Of a stretch of 7,985 nt of DNA, positions 1-5,961 are shown one piece after another. This DNA is from JBEBGV01 sp040081265 (GTDB taxonomy: Bacteria > Acidobacteriota > Vicinamibacteria > Vicinamibacterales > UBA2999), in contig JBEBGV010000120.1 of assembly GCA_040081265.1 (NCBI GenBank), positions 1-7,985 on the forward strand, in the 5' to 3' direction. Both the position numbers and the translations under genes were made by a program. A model generated the notes under the pieces. The model saw nothing but the letters and a program-made list of their open reading frames with translations, was not told where the DNA came from and did not search any database. Positions within the stretch are counted from its first letter, which is position 1; the number at the start of each line of letters is the position of its first letter.

Positions 1-15
1 GCTTATATGGGCGCT

Positions 16-75
16 GGCGCACTGGCTGGCCAGCGAGCTGGCGCGCTCCGGCGCACTCCGGCGCACTGGCGCACT
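16..75. repeat. Cluster of GGCGCACT repeats, candidate iterons
   Basis: The octamer GGCGCACT occurs exactly at 16-23, 50-57, 60-67 and 68-75, with a one-mismatch copy GGCGCGCT at 40-47. The copies at 40, 50 and 60 are 10 bases apart, about one helical turn, and the last two are directly adjacent. A perfect 10-bp palindrome, GCTGGCCAGC, sits at 25-34 in the gap between copies. The cluster begins six bases beyond the stop codon of the RepA-like ATPase, next to replication genes, which is where iterons are often found; this role is inferred. Alternatively, on the minus strand a frame opening with GTG at 78-76 stays open to the window edge, so the repeats could be the coding start of another operon gene. 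Confidence 0.5.
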
Positions 76-80
76 CACCG

Positions 81-1229
81 TCACATATCCCCCAACGGCA
101 GCGTGGGATACCGATCCCCGAGCGGCGGCACATCGTCGGGGTCGTCCCCCGGCAGCGGTGGCAGCCGGTGCAGTCGCGCGCCCCGCGCGCCGGACTCCGT
201 GACAACCTCGCCGTTGCGCGTCGCCACGCGCAACGCCCGCCGGCTCGTCGCGCGCGAATGATCCGTCTCGGCGAGTTCAGCTTCGATCGCGCGTCCGCTT
301 AGCGCCTTGTCGGCCTTGCGCAAGACGGCCCGCACGTCGTGGAGGGCCTTGTCGGCCTTGGCATCCCGACGCGAACCCCCCGCGATCGTCAACCGGCGCG
401 TCGCGTCGTCGTATTCAAGTTTTGATTCGTCGACGTTGACATCACGACCGTACGCCGTGAGGTAGCGCGCACTCGACGGATCGTCTTCGTCCTCCCGCAC
501 CAGCCGCCACTCGACGTCCGGCCAATCACGTAGCCGCGAATCACCACGCGCGCGCTCGCCGGTGTGGCCCATGTGCTGCACGACGAGCGCATCTGGGATA
601 TGCGCCTCGCGGAGCAGCGTATCGAAGTGAACCAGGAATTTACCCGCCTCGTGATGCTCATCGAGACCGATCGCGTCGAGGATCGGTCGCAAGCAGTCCA
701 CGGCGAGATATCCAACCTGCGCCTGCTTAAAACGCGCCACCCATTGAGCACGCACATCAGGGAGCGTGATATCGAACGCCGACGCCATGCCGCGCAGCGG
801 GATGATCAGCACCCGATCGTCGCCGCGGATGCGCTGCGCGCGCAGCCAGTCGTCGAGCTGCGTTTGACCCATCTCGAAATCCAGCAGGGCGACGCAGCCC
901 TTAACGGGCGTCACGACATCGCGGCTCAGAAACGGATCACCATCGACCAAGCTGCGCAGGAGGTTCCCGACGAGGGTTGTTTTGCCCGCCTTGAATTGCG
1001 CCGACAGCATGGTCCGCGAGTGTGCCGGCTGCCACCGTGCGATCCGCCACGCCGTCTCCGTGCGCGGGCGTGCCAAGCGTGCGCGCAGCGTGGCCACGTC
1101 GGGGGCCTCCAGCGGCGCGCGCTCCTCGGCGTCCAGCTCGTGCCGGAACACCCGGCGGAGCCGTTCTTTTTCTTTTTCGGCAATAGCCCACGCGTCGAGC
1201 TTCTGCTGTTGTTCGGTGGTGAAGGCCAC
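81..1229 (-). CDS. RepA-like AAA family ATPase (RecA/AAA_25 fold)
   Basis: A 382-residue P-loop ATPase, probably the helicase or helicase-loading partner of the primase-polymerase encoded just before it. The Walker A region is AQFKAGKTT (residues 77-85), where a small residue replaces the first glycine. The Walker B strand is YLAVDC (174-179) with Asp178. A sensor-like VVQHMGH follows at 216-222, and the stretch RARGDSRLRDWPD at 226-238 resembles the segment that follows it in RepA/RAD55-like ATPases. Residues 1-60 are a charged helical region. Residues about 290-355 look like a winged helix, and the proline/aspartate-rich tail seems disordered. The start is GTG, directly abutting the TAA of the upstream gene, with a good GGAGG (1238-1242) eight bases before it. 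No separate promoter is seen, so it should be expressed from the operon promoter. The RecA-type ATPase assignment is firm; the exact replication role is inferred from context. Confidence 0.85.
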   Translation of the reverse strand: MAFTTEQQQKLDAWAIAEKEKERLRRVFRHELDAEERAPLEAPDVATLRARLARPRTETAWRIARWQPAHSRTMLSAQFKAGKTTLVGNLLRSLVDGDPFLSRDVVTPVKGCVALLDFEMGQTQLDDWLRAQRIRGDDRVLIIPLRGMASAFDITLPDVRAQWVARFKQAQVGYLAVDCLRPILDAIGLDEHHEAGKFLVHFDTLLREAHIPDALVVQHMGHTGERARGDSRLRDWPDVEWRLVREDEDDPSSARYLTAYGRDVNVDESKLEYDDATRRLTIAGGSRRDAKADKALHDVRAVLRKADKALSGRAIEAELAETDHSRATSRRALRVATRNGEVVTESGARGARLHRLPPLPGDDPDDVPPLGDRYPTLPLGDM

Positions 1230-2045
1230 TTATAGGGCCTCCAAGTCGACCGCGAATGGATCACGCGATGGAAATGGCCGATCCCGGTTGTTCCACGCCC
1301 GGGTGAACCAGTCCTCGAAGGCGTCGTCCTCGTCGAGGGGGGGGTGACATCGGTTCGCGTTCGCCAGATGCACGACTTCGCGCGTCGAGGCGCGGTCGAT
1401 GCCGCTCCCTTTGAACGACCGGAGGAGGCGGAACAGTTCGCGATGGCGATCGCCGTGAGACACCGCGTCCGGAAACTCGTATTCCTCACCGGGCACCCCG
1501 ACAGTCGTGCGCTCGGGGCTGAACCTGCCGCACGATCCGTCATCGAAAAGGAAGGGCTCAGGAAAACACGGAATGTCTTCCCAACGCCACGACCACTCCG
1601 ACGCACGGTAAACGACGCCATCGGGACGAATCGAGCCGGGACCGACGACATACTGGCCTCGATTGCGATTCTCGAACGACAACCCGTCCCGCCGAATCGA
1701 GGGCGGCAGCGGGCCGGGCGTGCGGAAGTAGCTGTGGAGACCGCGATCAGTTGACCCGTCATGGCAAGGGCCGGTTGTCACGGTAAAGGGCGTGCGTGGA
1801 AGGTTCGCCACGGCCCAGGCTTTCGTCGGGGTCCTGTCGGCGTCCACAACGGCCAACCCGTCGGCGTAGCCTTCGCGCGGCCCGAGTGGTACGCCGTATT
1901 CGCGAAAGCCCGCCGCCTGCGCACGGGTGCAGCGGTACTCAAATTGCGACGTACCCTTCCGGACAGCCGGCACCTTGTTGACGGTCGGGAACACGTGAAT
2001 GCCGTGCAGCCAGAACCATTCGGCGGGCGTCACGGCCGTGGTCAT
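1230..2045 (-). CDS. Bifunctional primase-polymerase (prim-pol), compact form
   Basis: A 271-residue protein of the archaeo-eukaryotic prim-pol superfamily, which makes primers and extends DNA in plasmid and phage replication. The metal-binding motif I is AVVDAD (65-70; Asp68, Asp70). Motif II is GLHSYF (102-107; His104), and FENRNRGQYVVGPGSIRPDG (124-143) matches the conserved segment that holds the third catalytic region. A C-terminal part (about 196-255), with HGDRHRELFRLLRSF and NRCHPPLDEDD, resembles the PriCT-type helical domain. No helicase domain is fused; that function appears to be the separate ATPase downstream. The ATG at 2045 was chosen because it overlaps the previous stop as ATGA. 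An upstream in-frame extension to 2237 would merely overlap the neighbouring gene and has no family similarity. An eight-G run (1337-1344 on the plus strand) encodes the HPPL motif, and the reading frame is intact across it. Confidence 0.88.
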   Translation of the reverse strand: MTTAVTPAEWFWLHGIHVFPTVNKVPAVRKGTSQFEYRCTRAQAAGFREYGVPLGPREGYADGLAVVDADRTPTKAWAVANLPRTPFTVTTGPCHDGSTDRGLHSYFRTPGPLPPSIRRDGLSFENRNRGQYVVGPGSIRPDGVVYRASEWSWRWEDIPCFPEPFLFDDGSCGRFSPERTTVGVPGEEYEFPDAVSHGDRHRELFRLLRSFKGSGIDRASTREVVHLANANRCHPPLDEDDAFEDWFTRAWNNRDRPFPSRDPFAVDLEAL

Positions 2046-2287
2046 GCGACGGCACCCCGGCCGTACATCGTGTCGATCAGCCGCTGCCCGTCGTGCGCCG
2101 TGTCCCACCGCGCGTAGGCGAGCATCCGCCGGGTGGTTGGCGACAGGTGATCCTCGATCAGCAACATCGTCCACAGGCTGTGTTTCGTGCAGAGATAAAG
2201 ATCGCCGTTGCGTCTGCGCGCGGCCGGCCGGTGGCAACGTCTGCGGTCGGGAACGGCGATGCAGCGGGGGAGTGTCCTCGCCTTCAT
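2042..2287 (-). CDS. Small putative zinc-binding protein of the element
   Basis: An 81-residue basic protein that I do not recognise by name. Its N-terminal half carries Cys and His in the order C9, C18-H19, then C-x2-H in LYLCTKH. This resembles the C-x8-C ... C-x2-H pattern of small treble-clef or zinc-ribbon-like proteins common in phages and integrative elements, so Zn binding is plausible but unproven. The second half (about 39-81) looks like a short helical domain. The ATG at 2287 is favoured over one at 2338 because it overlaps the upstream stop as ATGA and has GAGG seven bases before it. Its own stop overlaps the prim-pol ATG in the same way. Its place between the excisionase-like gene and the primase suggests a DNA-binding or replication accessory role, which is inference only. 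Confidence 0.72.
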   Translation of the reverse strand: MKARTLPRCIAVPDRRRCHRPAARRRNGDLYLCTKHSLWTMLLIEDHLSPTTRRMLAYARWDTAHDGQRLIDTMYGRGAVA

Positions 2288-2496
2288 CGTCGGACCTCGA
2301 CCACCGTGGACGACGCGATGAGGAACGCGTCGACCCATTCAGGCAGGAACCGGAGGTCGCGCCGGTTGCCGATCCGCGCGGCCCGCAGCCGACCGGAGGC
2401 GACGGAGCGGTACACGAGCCGGGGACCGACCTGCATGCGGGCCGCGGCCTGCTTGACCGTCAGCCAGACGGCCGGCTGCTCGTGAGCCTCAGCCAC
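2284..2496 (-). CDS. Excisionase-like helix-turn-helix protein (HTH_17/AlpA type)
   Basis: A 70-residue DNA-binding protein of the MerR-like excisionase family. The whole family pattern is visible: WLTVKQAAARMQVGPRLVYR (11-30) for the first helices and recognition helix, the wing region RLRAARIGNRRDLRF (36-50), and the closing helix LPEWVDAFL (51-59). Such proteins act as recombination directionality factors bending DNA at att sites, or as AlpA-like activators of integrase or replication genes. The start is inferred as GTG at 2496, overlapping the upstream XRE stop by eight bases; a much longer in-frame extension would only translate the XRE gene out of frame. Downstream it overlaps the next gene by four bases. 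It lies in the arm opposite to the integrase, so excision would be co-expressed with replication. Whether it acts as Xis or only as a regulator cannot be told from sequence. Confidence 0.86.
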   Translation of the reverse strand: MAEAHEQPAVWLTVKQAAARMQVGPRLVYRSVASGRLRAARIGNRRDLRFLPEWVDAFLIASSTVVEVRR

Positions 2497-2725
2497 GGCT
2501 GGCCCCGTCCACGACCACGGGCTCGGCTGGCTCGTCGCGGACCTCGCGCAAGAGCCCATCGACGGGCAGGCCCAACACCTTGGAGAGCCGTACGGCCTGC
2601 GCCATCGTCGGCAGCGCGCGGCCCTGTTCAAACTTGCTGATATCGCCCTGCGAGAGGCCACAGAGGGCCGCGAGTTCGGTTTGCGTAAACCGCCTTTCTT
2701 TACGCTCGGCGTGCAATGCCTTCAT
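2489..2725 (-). CDS. XRE/Cro-CI family transcriptional regulator
   Basis: A 78-residue single-domain lambda-repressor-like HTH protein. Residues about 4-60 form the HTH_3 fold: RRFTQTELAALCGLSQGDIS (11-30) holds helices 2 and 3, KFEQGRALPTMAQAVRLSKV follows, and LGLPVDGLL closes it. The remaining 18 residues are too short for a dimerisation or protease-cleavage domain, so it is Cro-like in size and unlikely to be a LexA-type self-cleaving repressor. It is the first gene of the leftward operon. It starts with ATG at 2725 preceded by a strong GAGGTGG (2730-2736). Being promoter-proximal and facing the divergent control region, it probably autoregulates the operon and may also repress the rightward integrase promoter. 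This last point is inference from position and from the inverted repeat nearby. Confidence 0.93.
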   Translation of the reverse strand: MKALHAERKERRFTQTELAALCGLSQGDISKFEQGRALPTMAQAVRLSKVLGLPVDGLLREVRDEPAEPVVVDGASRG

Positions 2726-2768
2726 AGTTCCACCTCAACCCCGCCCTATTTCGTAATGTCGTTCTACT

Positions 2769-2774
2769 ACTATA
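2769..2774 (-). promoter_or_regulatory. Candidate -10 box of the leftward operon
   Basis: On the minus strand the sequence reads TATAGT, five of six bases of the sigma-70 consensus TATAAT. It would start transcription near 2762, giving a leader of about 37 bases that includes the XRE ribosome-binding site. No good -35 hexamer is seen 16-18 bases upstream, so an activator or a weak promoter is implied. Confidence 0.35.
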
Positions 2775-2778
2775 GAAT
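2773..2778 (+). promoter_or_regulatory. Candidate -10 box of the rightward operon
   Basis: TAGAAT matches five of six bases of TATAAT and overlaps the leftward -10 box, so the two promoters would exclude each other. A poor -35 (TTCGTA, 2750-2755) lies 17 bases upstream. Transcription would begin near 2785, leaving a leader of about 38 bases without a clear Shine-Dalgarno sequence. Confidence 0.27.
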
Positions 2779-2822
2779 GGGCGTGACGGTTTGAGCCGCC
2801 CGTAATAAAGTAGTAGTCAACT

Positions 2823-3542
2823 ATGATGAAACAGAAGACCATCCCCGCCGCGACCCTGCGCACGGAACGCAACGACAGGTGGCGGCCGGGCCCGACGTCG
2901 GTGCAGCATGGCGTGCTGACGACCGCCGAGCCCACGATCGAGAAAGATGTGATGGACGTCTGGCTGGAGCAGCCGCTCGACCCGCACTGGATGGCCGCGT
3001 TCCGGCTGGTGCGCGGCGGCAGCATGAGCCGGCTTCGCGTGGGCGAGCTGCGCCTCTTCCCGATCGAAGCCGGGCGTCGGAACCCGGCCGGCGAGTGGTC
3101 GGGCGCATGGCGTGGCATCGACGCCGACGCCCCGCGGCGCGGATTGACGAAGCAGATCATCCACCGCGCCCGCCCGCACCTCTGGCTGCGCGAGGCCGAG
3201 CGGAACCTGCCCCGGTTTCGGGAAGTCTTTGGGATGCCCCCCGCGGATGCGCCGAAGGGGAGTGCGCGCGGTCGCCCGCGGATGCCGGATGCAGACTTGG
3301 CGCGAGTCGCGGAGCGCTACGTCCGCGCCTGCAAGACGAGCCGTCGTCCGGTCGAGGTGGTGGCGGAGCAGTGCCACGAGTCCGTCATCCGGGTCAGGGG
3401 GTGGATTTCCAAGGCGCGTGACCGACGGCTCTTGTCCCGGCGGGCGCAAGGACAGACCGGAGGTCAGCTCACGGCACGCGCGACGGCGATCCTCGCACAG
3501 CAGCAACGCACCACGAAGAAGAAGAAAGAGAGGAAGCGATGA
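2823..3542 (+). CDS. Unknown basic protein with C-terminal helix-turn-helix, coupled to integrase
   Basis: A 239-residue protein I cannot name. The N-terminal half (about 40-135) has the pattern DPHWMAAFRLVRGGSMSRLRVGE then GAWRGIDADAPRRGLTKQII, suggesting a small folded domain ending in a helix. Residues about 154-205, PDADLARVAERYVRA ... RPVEVVAEQC ... VRGWISKARDRRLLS, look like an HTH in which the segment before ARDRRLL is the recognition helix. This arrangement recurs in proteins of actinobacterial-type integrative elements. The tail QTGGQLTARA is followed by a lysine/arginine-rich end (TKKKKERKR) whose codons also supply the integrase ribosome-binding site. There is no clear Shine-Dalgarno before ATG 2823; a second ATG follows directly. 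The ATGA overlap with the integrase argues for a shared role such as regulating or assisting integration. That role is inferred. Confidence 0.8.
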   Translation: MMKQKTIPAATLRTERNDRWRPGPTSVQHGVLTTAEPTIEKDVMDVWLEQPLDPHWMAAFRLVRGGSMSRLRVGELRLFPIEAGRRNPAGEWSGAWRGIDADAPRRGLTKQIIHRARPHLWLREAERNLPRFREVFGMPPADAPKGSARGRPRMPDADLARVAERYVRACKTSRRPVEVVAEQCHESVIRVRGWISKARDRRLLSRRAQGQTGGQLTARATAILAQQQRTTKKKKERKR

Positions 3543-4951
3543 AGAGAGCCATGCGACGCACAGCCGCAGGGCTGCGCGCCGTTACGATCCACGACAATCA
3601 CGGCGTACGGAAGATCTGCGCCTGCCCCCGATCGAAGTGGTCGAAGTGCGATCACGGGTGGCACTTCTCGTTCAAGTGGAAGGACACGCACTACAGGTTT
3701 TCCCTTGATAAGCATTTGGGCAAACACGTCGATTCGAAGTCGGCGGCAGAGGATGCGGGCCACGAGATCCGAAAGGCGATCAAGGCGGGAAAGTTCGGGC
3801 AACCCGTCGCTCGCGAGGACATGACGCTGCGGCAGTTGGCCGATATCTATCTCGAACGCTACGTCGCCGTCGAGCGATCGGCCACCGCCGCCGCGTACCG
3901 CATGGCCCTGAACACGATCTGTGCAACGTCGATCCCGCGCCCGTCCGGGGGAGCCGCGGCATTCGGCGAGTGGCGCGTGGGCGATATTGTCACCGACACG
4001 CTCGAACGCTATCGTGAAGTGCGCCGGGCGTCCGGCACAGGCATCGTCGGTACGAACCGCCACCTCGGCTCCCTCCGGGCACTCCTGAATTGGGGTGTCC
4101 GTGTGGGATACCTTGAGCAGACGCCGTTCAAACGCGCGACCGAGACGGTGGTGAAGCTGTCGCCCGAGCACGGCCGCAGCCGGCGTCTCGACGGGGAGGA
4201 AGAAACATCGCTGCTTGCCGCGTGTGGCACACACCTCCGCGCGGTCGTCGAGTGTGCGATCGAGACGGGGATGCGCCGGGGGGAGATCCTGTCGCTCCAG
4301 TGGTCGCAGATCGAAGGCCTGACGATTGAACACCGGCCGGGGAAAGAGCCTCGACTGACGTGGGCGTCGAAGTCGGAGATCGTGTTGCCGTGGACGAAGA
4401 CCAAGACGAGGCGTGATCGACGGATACCGATCTCCTCCCGACTGCGGGCGATCCTCGGGATGCGACGATTCGACCCGGCGAACAGACCGCACCCGGAGGA
4501 CACGCATGTCTTCGGCACCGAGATCGGGACGCGGGTCACCGACGTGAAGCGCGCATGGGCGACGGCCGTCCTCAAGTCACACGGGCACACGCCGACGTAC
4601 ACCGAGACAGCAAACCTGTCATCCGAATCACGCGAGGCGTTGGCGACCATCGATCTGCATTTTCACGACCTCAGACGGGAGGCCGGTTCACGCTGGCTCG
4701 ACGGGGGTGTGCCGCTCCACACGATCAGAGACTGGCTCGGGCACACCAACATCAGCCAGACGAGCACCTATCTGGCGGGCACGGCGTCGACCCAGCACAA
4801 CGCGATGGCGGCGTTCGAGGCGCATCGGGCCGCCTTGCAACGGATTGCAACGGCGGGCCGAAAACGCCGCTCAGGACGGCCGCGGAGGGCTGCGACGCGG
4901 AACAAAAAACCCAATGAAACCGCGGTCGGCCGCGAAGCGAGTATTATGTGA
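3539..4951 (+). CDS. int: Tyrosine recombinase (phage/ICE-type integrase)
   Basis: A 470-residue site-specific recombinase with every active-site residue present: Arg246 (TGMRRGE), Lys289 (TKTKTRRDRRIPI), His376 and Arg379 (HDLRR), His402 (WLGHTNI) and nucleophile Tyr411 (TSTYLAG). The N-terminus has C27, C29, C37 and H39 (CACPRSKWSKCDHGWHFSFK), probably a zinc-stabilised arm-type DNA-binding domain continuing to about residue 85. A SAM-like core-binding domain spans about 95-200 and the catalytic domain about 215-425. A basic tail (RKRRSGRPRRAATRNKK) extends beyond. An insertion at about 350-368 lengthens the catalytic domain. The ATG overlaps the upstream stop as ATGA, with AGAGG five bases before it. 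Four bases separate its stop codon from the tRNA-Pro fragment, the usual position for the gene that recognises that att site. It should integrate the element at tRNA-Pro and, with the HTH_17 protein, may excise it. Confidence 0.97.
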   Translation: MKRAMRRTAAGLRAVTIHDNHGVRKICACPRSKWSKCDHGWHFSFKWKDTHYRFSLDKHLGKHVDSKSAAEDAGHEIRKAIKAGKFGQPVAREDMTLRQLADIYLERYVAVERSATAAAYRMALNTICATSIPRPSGGAAAFGEWRVGDIVTDTLERYREVRRASGTGIVGTNRHLGSLRALLNWGVRVGYLEQTPFKRATETVVKLSPEHGRSRRLDGEEETSLLAACGTHLRAVVECAIETGMRRGEILSLQWSQIEGLTIEHRPGKEPRLTWASKSEIVLPWTKTKTRRDRRIPISSRLRAILGMRRFDPANRPHPEDTHVFGTEIGTRVTDVKRAWATAVLKSHGHTPTYTETANLSSESREALATIDLHFHDLRREAGSRWLDGGVPLHTIRDWLGHTNISQTSTYLAGTASTQHNAMAAFEAHRAALQRIATAGRKRRSGRPRRAATRNKKPNETAVGREASIM

Positions 4952-4955
4952 TGTG

Positions 4956-5002
<47 letters not shown>

Positions 5003-5020
5003 TCAACTTTAAGAATGCCT

Positions 5021-5046
5021 GAATGGCCGGCTCATGCCGGCCATTC
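5021..5046 (+). terminator. Intrinsic-type hairpin, probably the original tRNA-Pro terminator
   Basis: A perfect 11-bp stem, GAATGGCCGGC paired with GCCGGCCATTC, encloses the loop TCAT. It starts 18 bases after the tRNA 3' end, as expected for a tRNA gene's terminator left on the chromosomal side. The following bases (CTGTGTACGG) are only weakly T-rich, so termination may be incomplete. It should also limit read-through from the integrase into the heme A synthase gene. Confidence 0.65.
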
Positions 5047-5071
5047 CTGTGTACGGCGACTGGAGGGGCTG

Positions 5072-5947
5072 GTGGGAGGTCGCGTCCGCGCCATCGTGTG
5101 GCTGTCGCTCGCGCTGCAGATCGCCATCGTGGGCACGGGAGGCGCGGTGCGGCTGACCGGGTCGGGACTGGGCTGTCCCACGTGGCCACGTTGCACGCCG
5201 GAGTCCTTCGTCGTCATGCCGGAACAGGGCATCCACGGCGCCATCGAGTTCGGCAACCGGTTGATCACCTTCGTGCTGGCGGGCGTCGCCCTGGCCACGA
5301 TCCTGGTGCTCTTCAGGCAGCGGCGTGAGCGCAGGGACCTGTTCCTGCTGGCGATTGCCGTTGGGGCGGGGATTCCAGCGCAGGCAGTCCTTGGTGGGAT
5401 CACGGTACTGACCGGCCTCAACCCCTGGCTTGTCGGCGCGCACTTCATCCTCTCCGCGATGCTCGTAGCGCTGGCAACGGTGCTGGTCTTTCGAGCCTGC
5501 GCCGACTCACCGCACGCGGCGGTGTCGCGGACTCCTCGGTGGTATGTGCTCACGTCCTGCCTCACCGCGCTGTGTGTCGGAATAACCATTGTCATGGGTG
5601 TGATCACGACAGGCGCGGGACCCCACGCCGGCGACGCGGCGACCCCCAGGAACGGACTGGATCCGGAGTTGCTGGCGCACCTGCACAGCTACCCGGCGTA
5701 CATCGCCTTCGCCCTGACGGCGGTACTCGTCATGGCGGCCGCAACCCTGCGTCTAGACCGGGTGAATCCCTTTGTGCGGGGTCTGCTGGCAGCGGAAGTG
5801 GTACAGGTCGCGGTGGGAATTGCGCAAACCAGGCTCGGATTGCCGGGGCTCCTCGTCGGTACACACATGGTGCTCGCATGCGTGCTGGTTACAGCGATGA
5901 CCGCAGTCGTGCTCAGCCTGCGAATCGAGACCGGCGAGTCCTCCTGA
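5072..5947 (+). CDS. ctaA: Heme A synthase (COX15/CtaA family)
   Basis: A 291-residue membrane protein that oxidises the C8 methyl of heme O to a formyl group, giving heme A for aa3-type cytochrome oxidases. About eight membrane segments are visible (near 6-26, 61-81, 91-111, 118-141, 159-181, 203-224, 234-252 and 258-283). The signature GAVRLTGSGLGCPTWPRC carries the extracytoplasmic Cys35/Cys41 pair. Conserved heme-ligand histidines are seen at His55 (QGIHGAIEFGNR), His124 (VGAHFILSA), His203/His205 (LAHLHSYPAY) and His265 (VGTHMVLAC). The second half has no matching Cys pair. The GTG at 5072 follows a strong GGAGGGG (5062-5068). An in-frame ATG at 5015 would put the start inside the terminator hairpin and add 19 atypical residues, so it was not used. 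The loop PHAGDAATPRNGLDPELL is typical of actinobacterial-type CtaA. It is the first chromosomal gene beyond the element. Confidence 0.94.
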   Translation: MGGRVRAIVWLSLALQIAIVGTGGAVRLTGSGLGCPTWPRCTPESFVVMPEQGIHGAIEFGNRLITFVLAGVALATILVLFRQRRERRDLFLLAIAVGAGIPAQAVLGGITVLTGLNPWLVGAHFILSAMLVALATVLVFRACADSPHAAVSRTPRWYVLTSCLTALCVGITIVMGVITTGAGPHAGDAATPRNGLDPELLAHLHSYPAYIAFALTAVLVMAAATLRLDRVNPFVRGLLAAEVVQVAVGIAQTRLGLPGLLVGTHMVLACVLVTAMTAVVLSLRIETGESS

Positions 5948-5961
5948 AACCGCTGCGAAAC

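Larger units (their letters stand above)
2764..2816. repeat. Inverted repeat CTACTACT / AGTAGTAG, candidate operator pair
   Basis: CTACTACT at 2764-2771 is the exact reverse complement of AGTAGTAG at 2809-2816, with 37 bases between them. The left arm overlaps both candidate -10 boxes and the right arm lies seven bases before the ATG of the rightward operon. Two half-sites in these positions could be bound by the neighbouring XRE protein to block both promoters. The trinucleotide-repeat nature (CTA/TAG) makes chance occurrence easier, so confidence is moderate. Confidence 0.4.
2726..2822. promoter_or_regulatory. Divergent control region between replication and integration operons
   Basis: This 97-base gap separates two outward-facing operons and is AT-richer than its surroundings. 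It contains the XRE gene's ribosome-binding site (2730-2736), two overlapping 5-of-6 matches to the -10 consensus on opposite strands (2769-2774 and 2773-2778), and the inverted pair CTACTACT/AGTAGTAG. No gene, terminator or other RNA is apparent. It is the natural site for an operator controlling both arms. Confidence 0.7.

Noticed and set aside
16..75. CRISPR array
   Set aside because: Units are 8 bases with spacers of 0-26 bases, far too short and irregular, and no cas genes are present.
7..261. Plus-strand 84-residue frame over the repeats and the ATPase C-terminus
   Set aside because: Antisense to a well-supported ATPase gene, arginine/glycine/serine-biased composition typical of a GC-rich shadow frame, no family similarity.
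1160..1182. A-rich stretch (minus strand) in the ATPase gene as a programmed frameshift site
   Set aside because: It has two runs of five As encoding Lys/Glu codons but no A-AAA-AAG slippery heptamer, and the frame is continuous.
564..1235. Plus-strand 223-residue frame antisense to the ATPase
   Set aside because: Low-complexity Arg/His-rich translation with no motif; the opposite strand has Walker A and B motifs in a continuous frame.
926..1762. Minus-strand 278-residue frame spanning the prim-pol/ATPase junction
   Set aside because: Same strand but a different frame, crossing two well-defined genes; Arg/Ser/Pro-rich with no domain.
2046..2237. 64-residue N-terminal extension of prim-pol
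   Set aside because: It overlaps the small Cys/His gene out of frame, has no prim-pol similarity, and the ATGA coupling at 2042-2045 gives a better start.
3464..4507. Minus-strand 347-residue frame antisense to the integrase
   Set aside because: All six catalytic residues of a tyrosine recombinase are in the plus-strand frame; the antisense product is Arg-rich and featureless.
4921..4934. Short inverted repeat CGCGG-TCGG-CCGCG as an integrase terminator
   Set aside because: It lies within the integrase coding region, has a 5-bp stem only and no T-tract.
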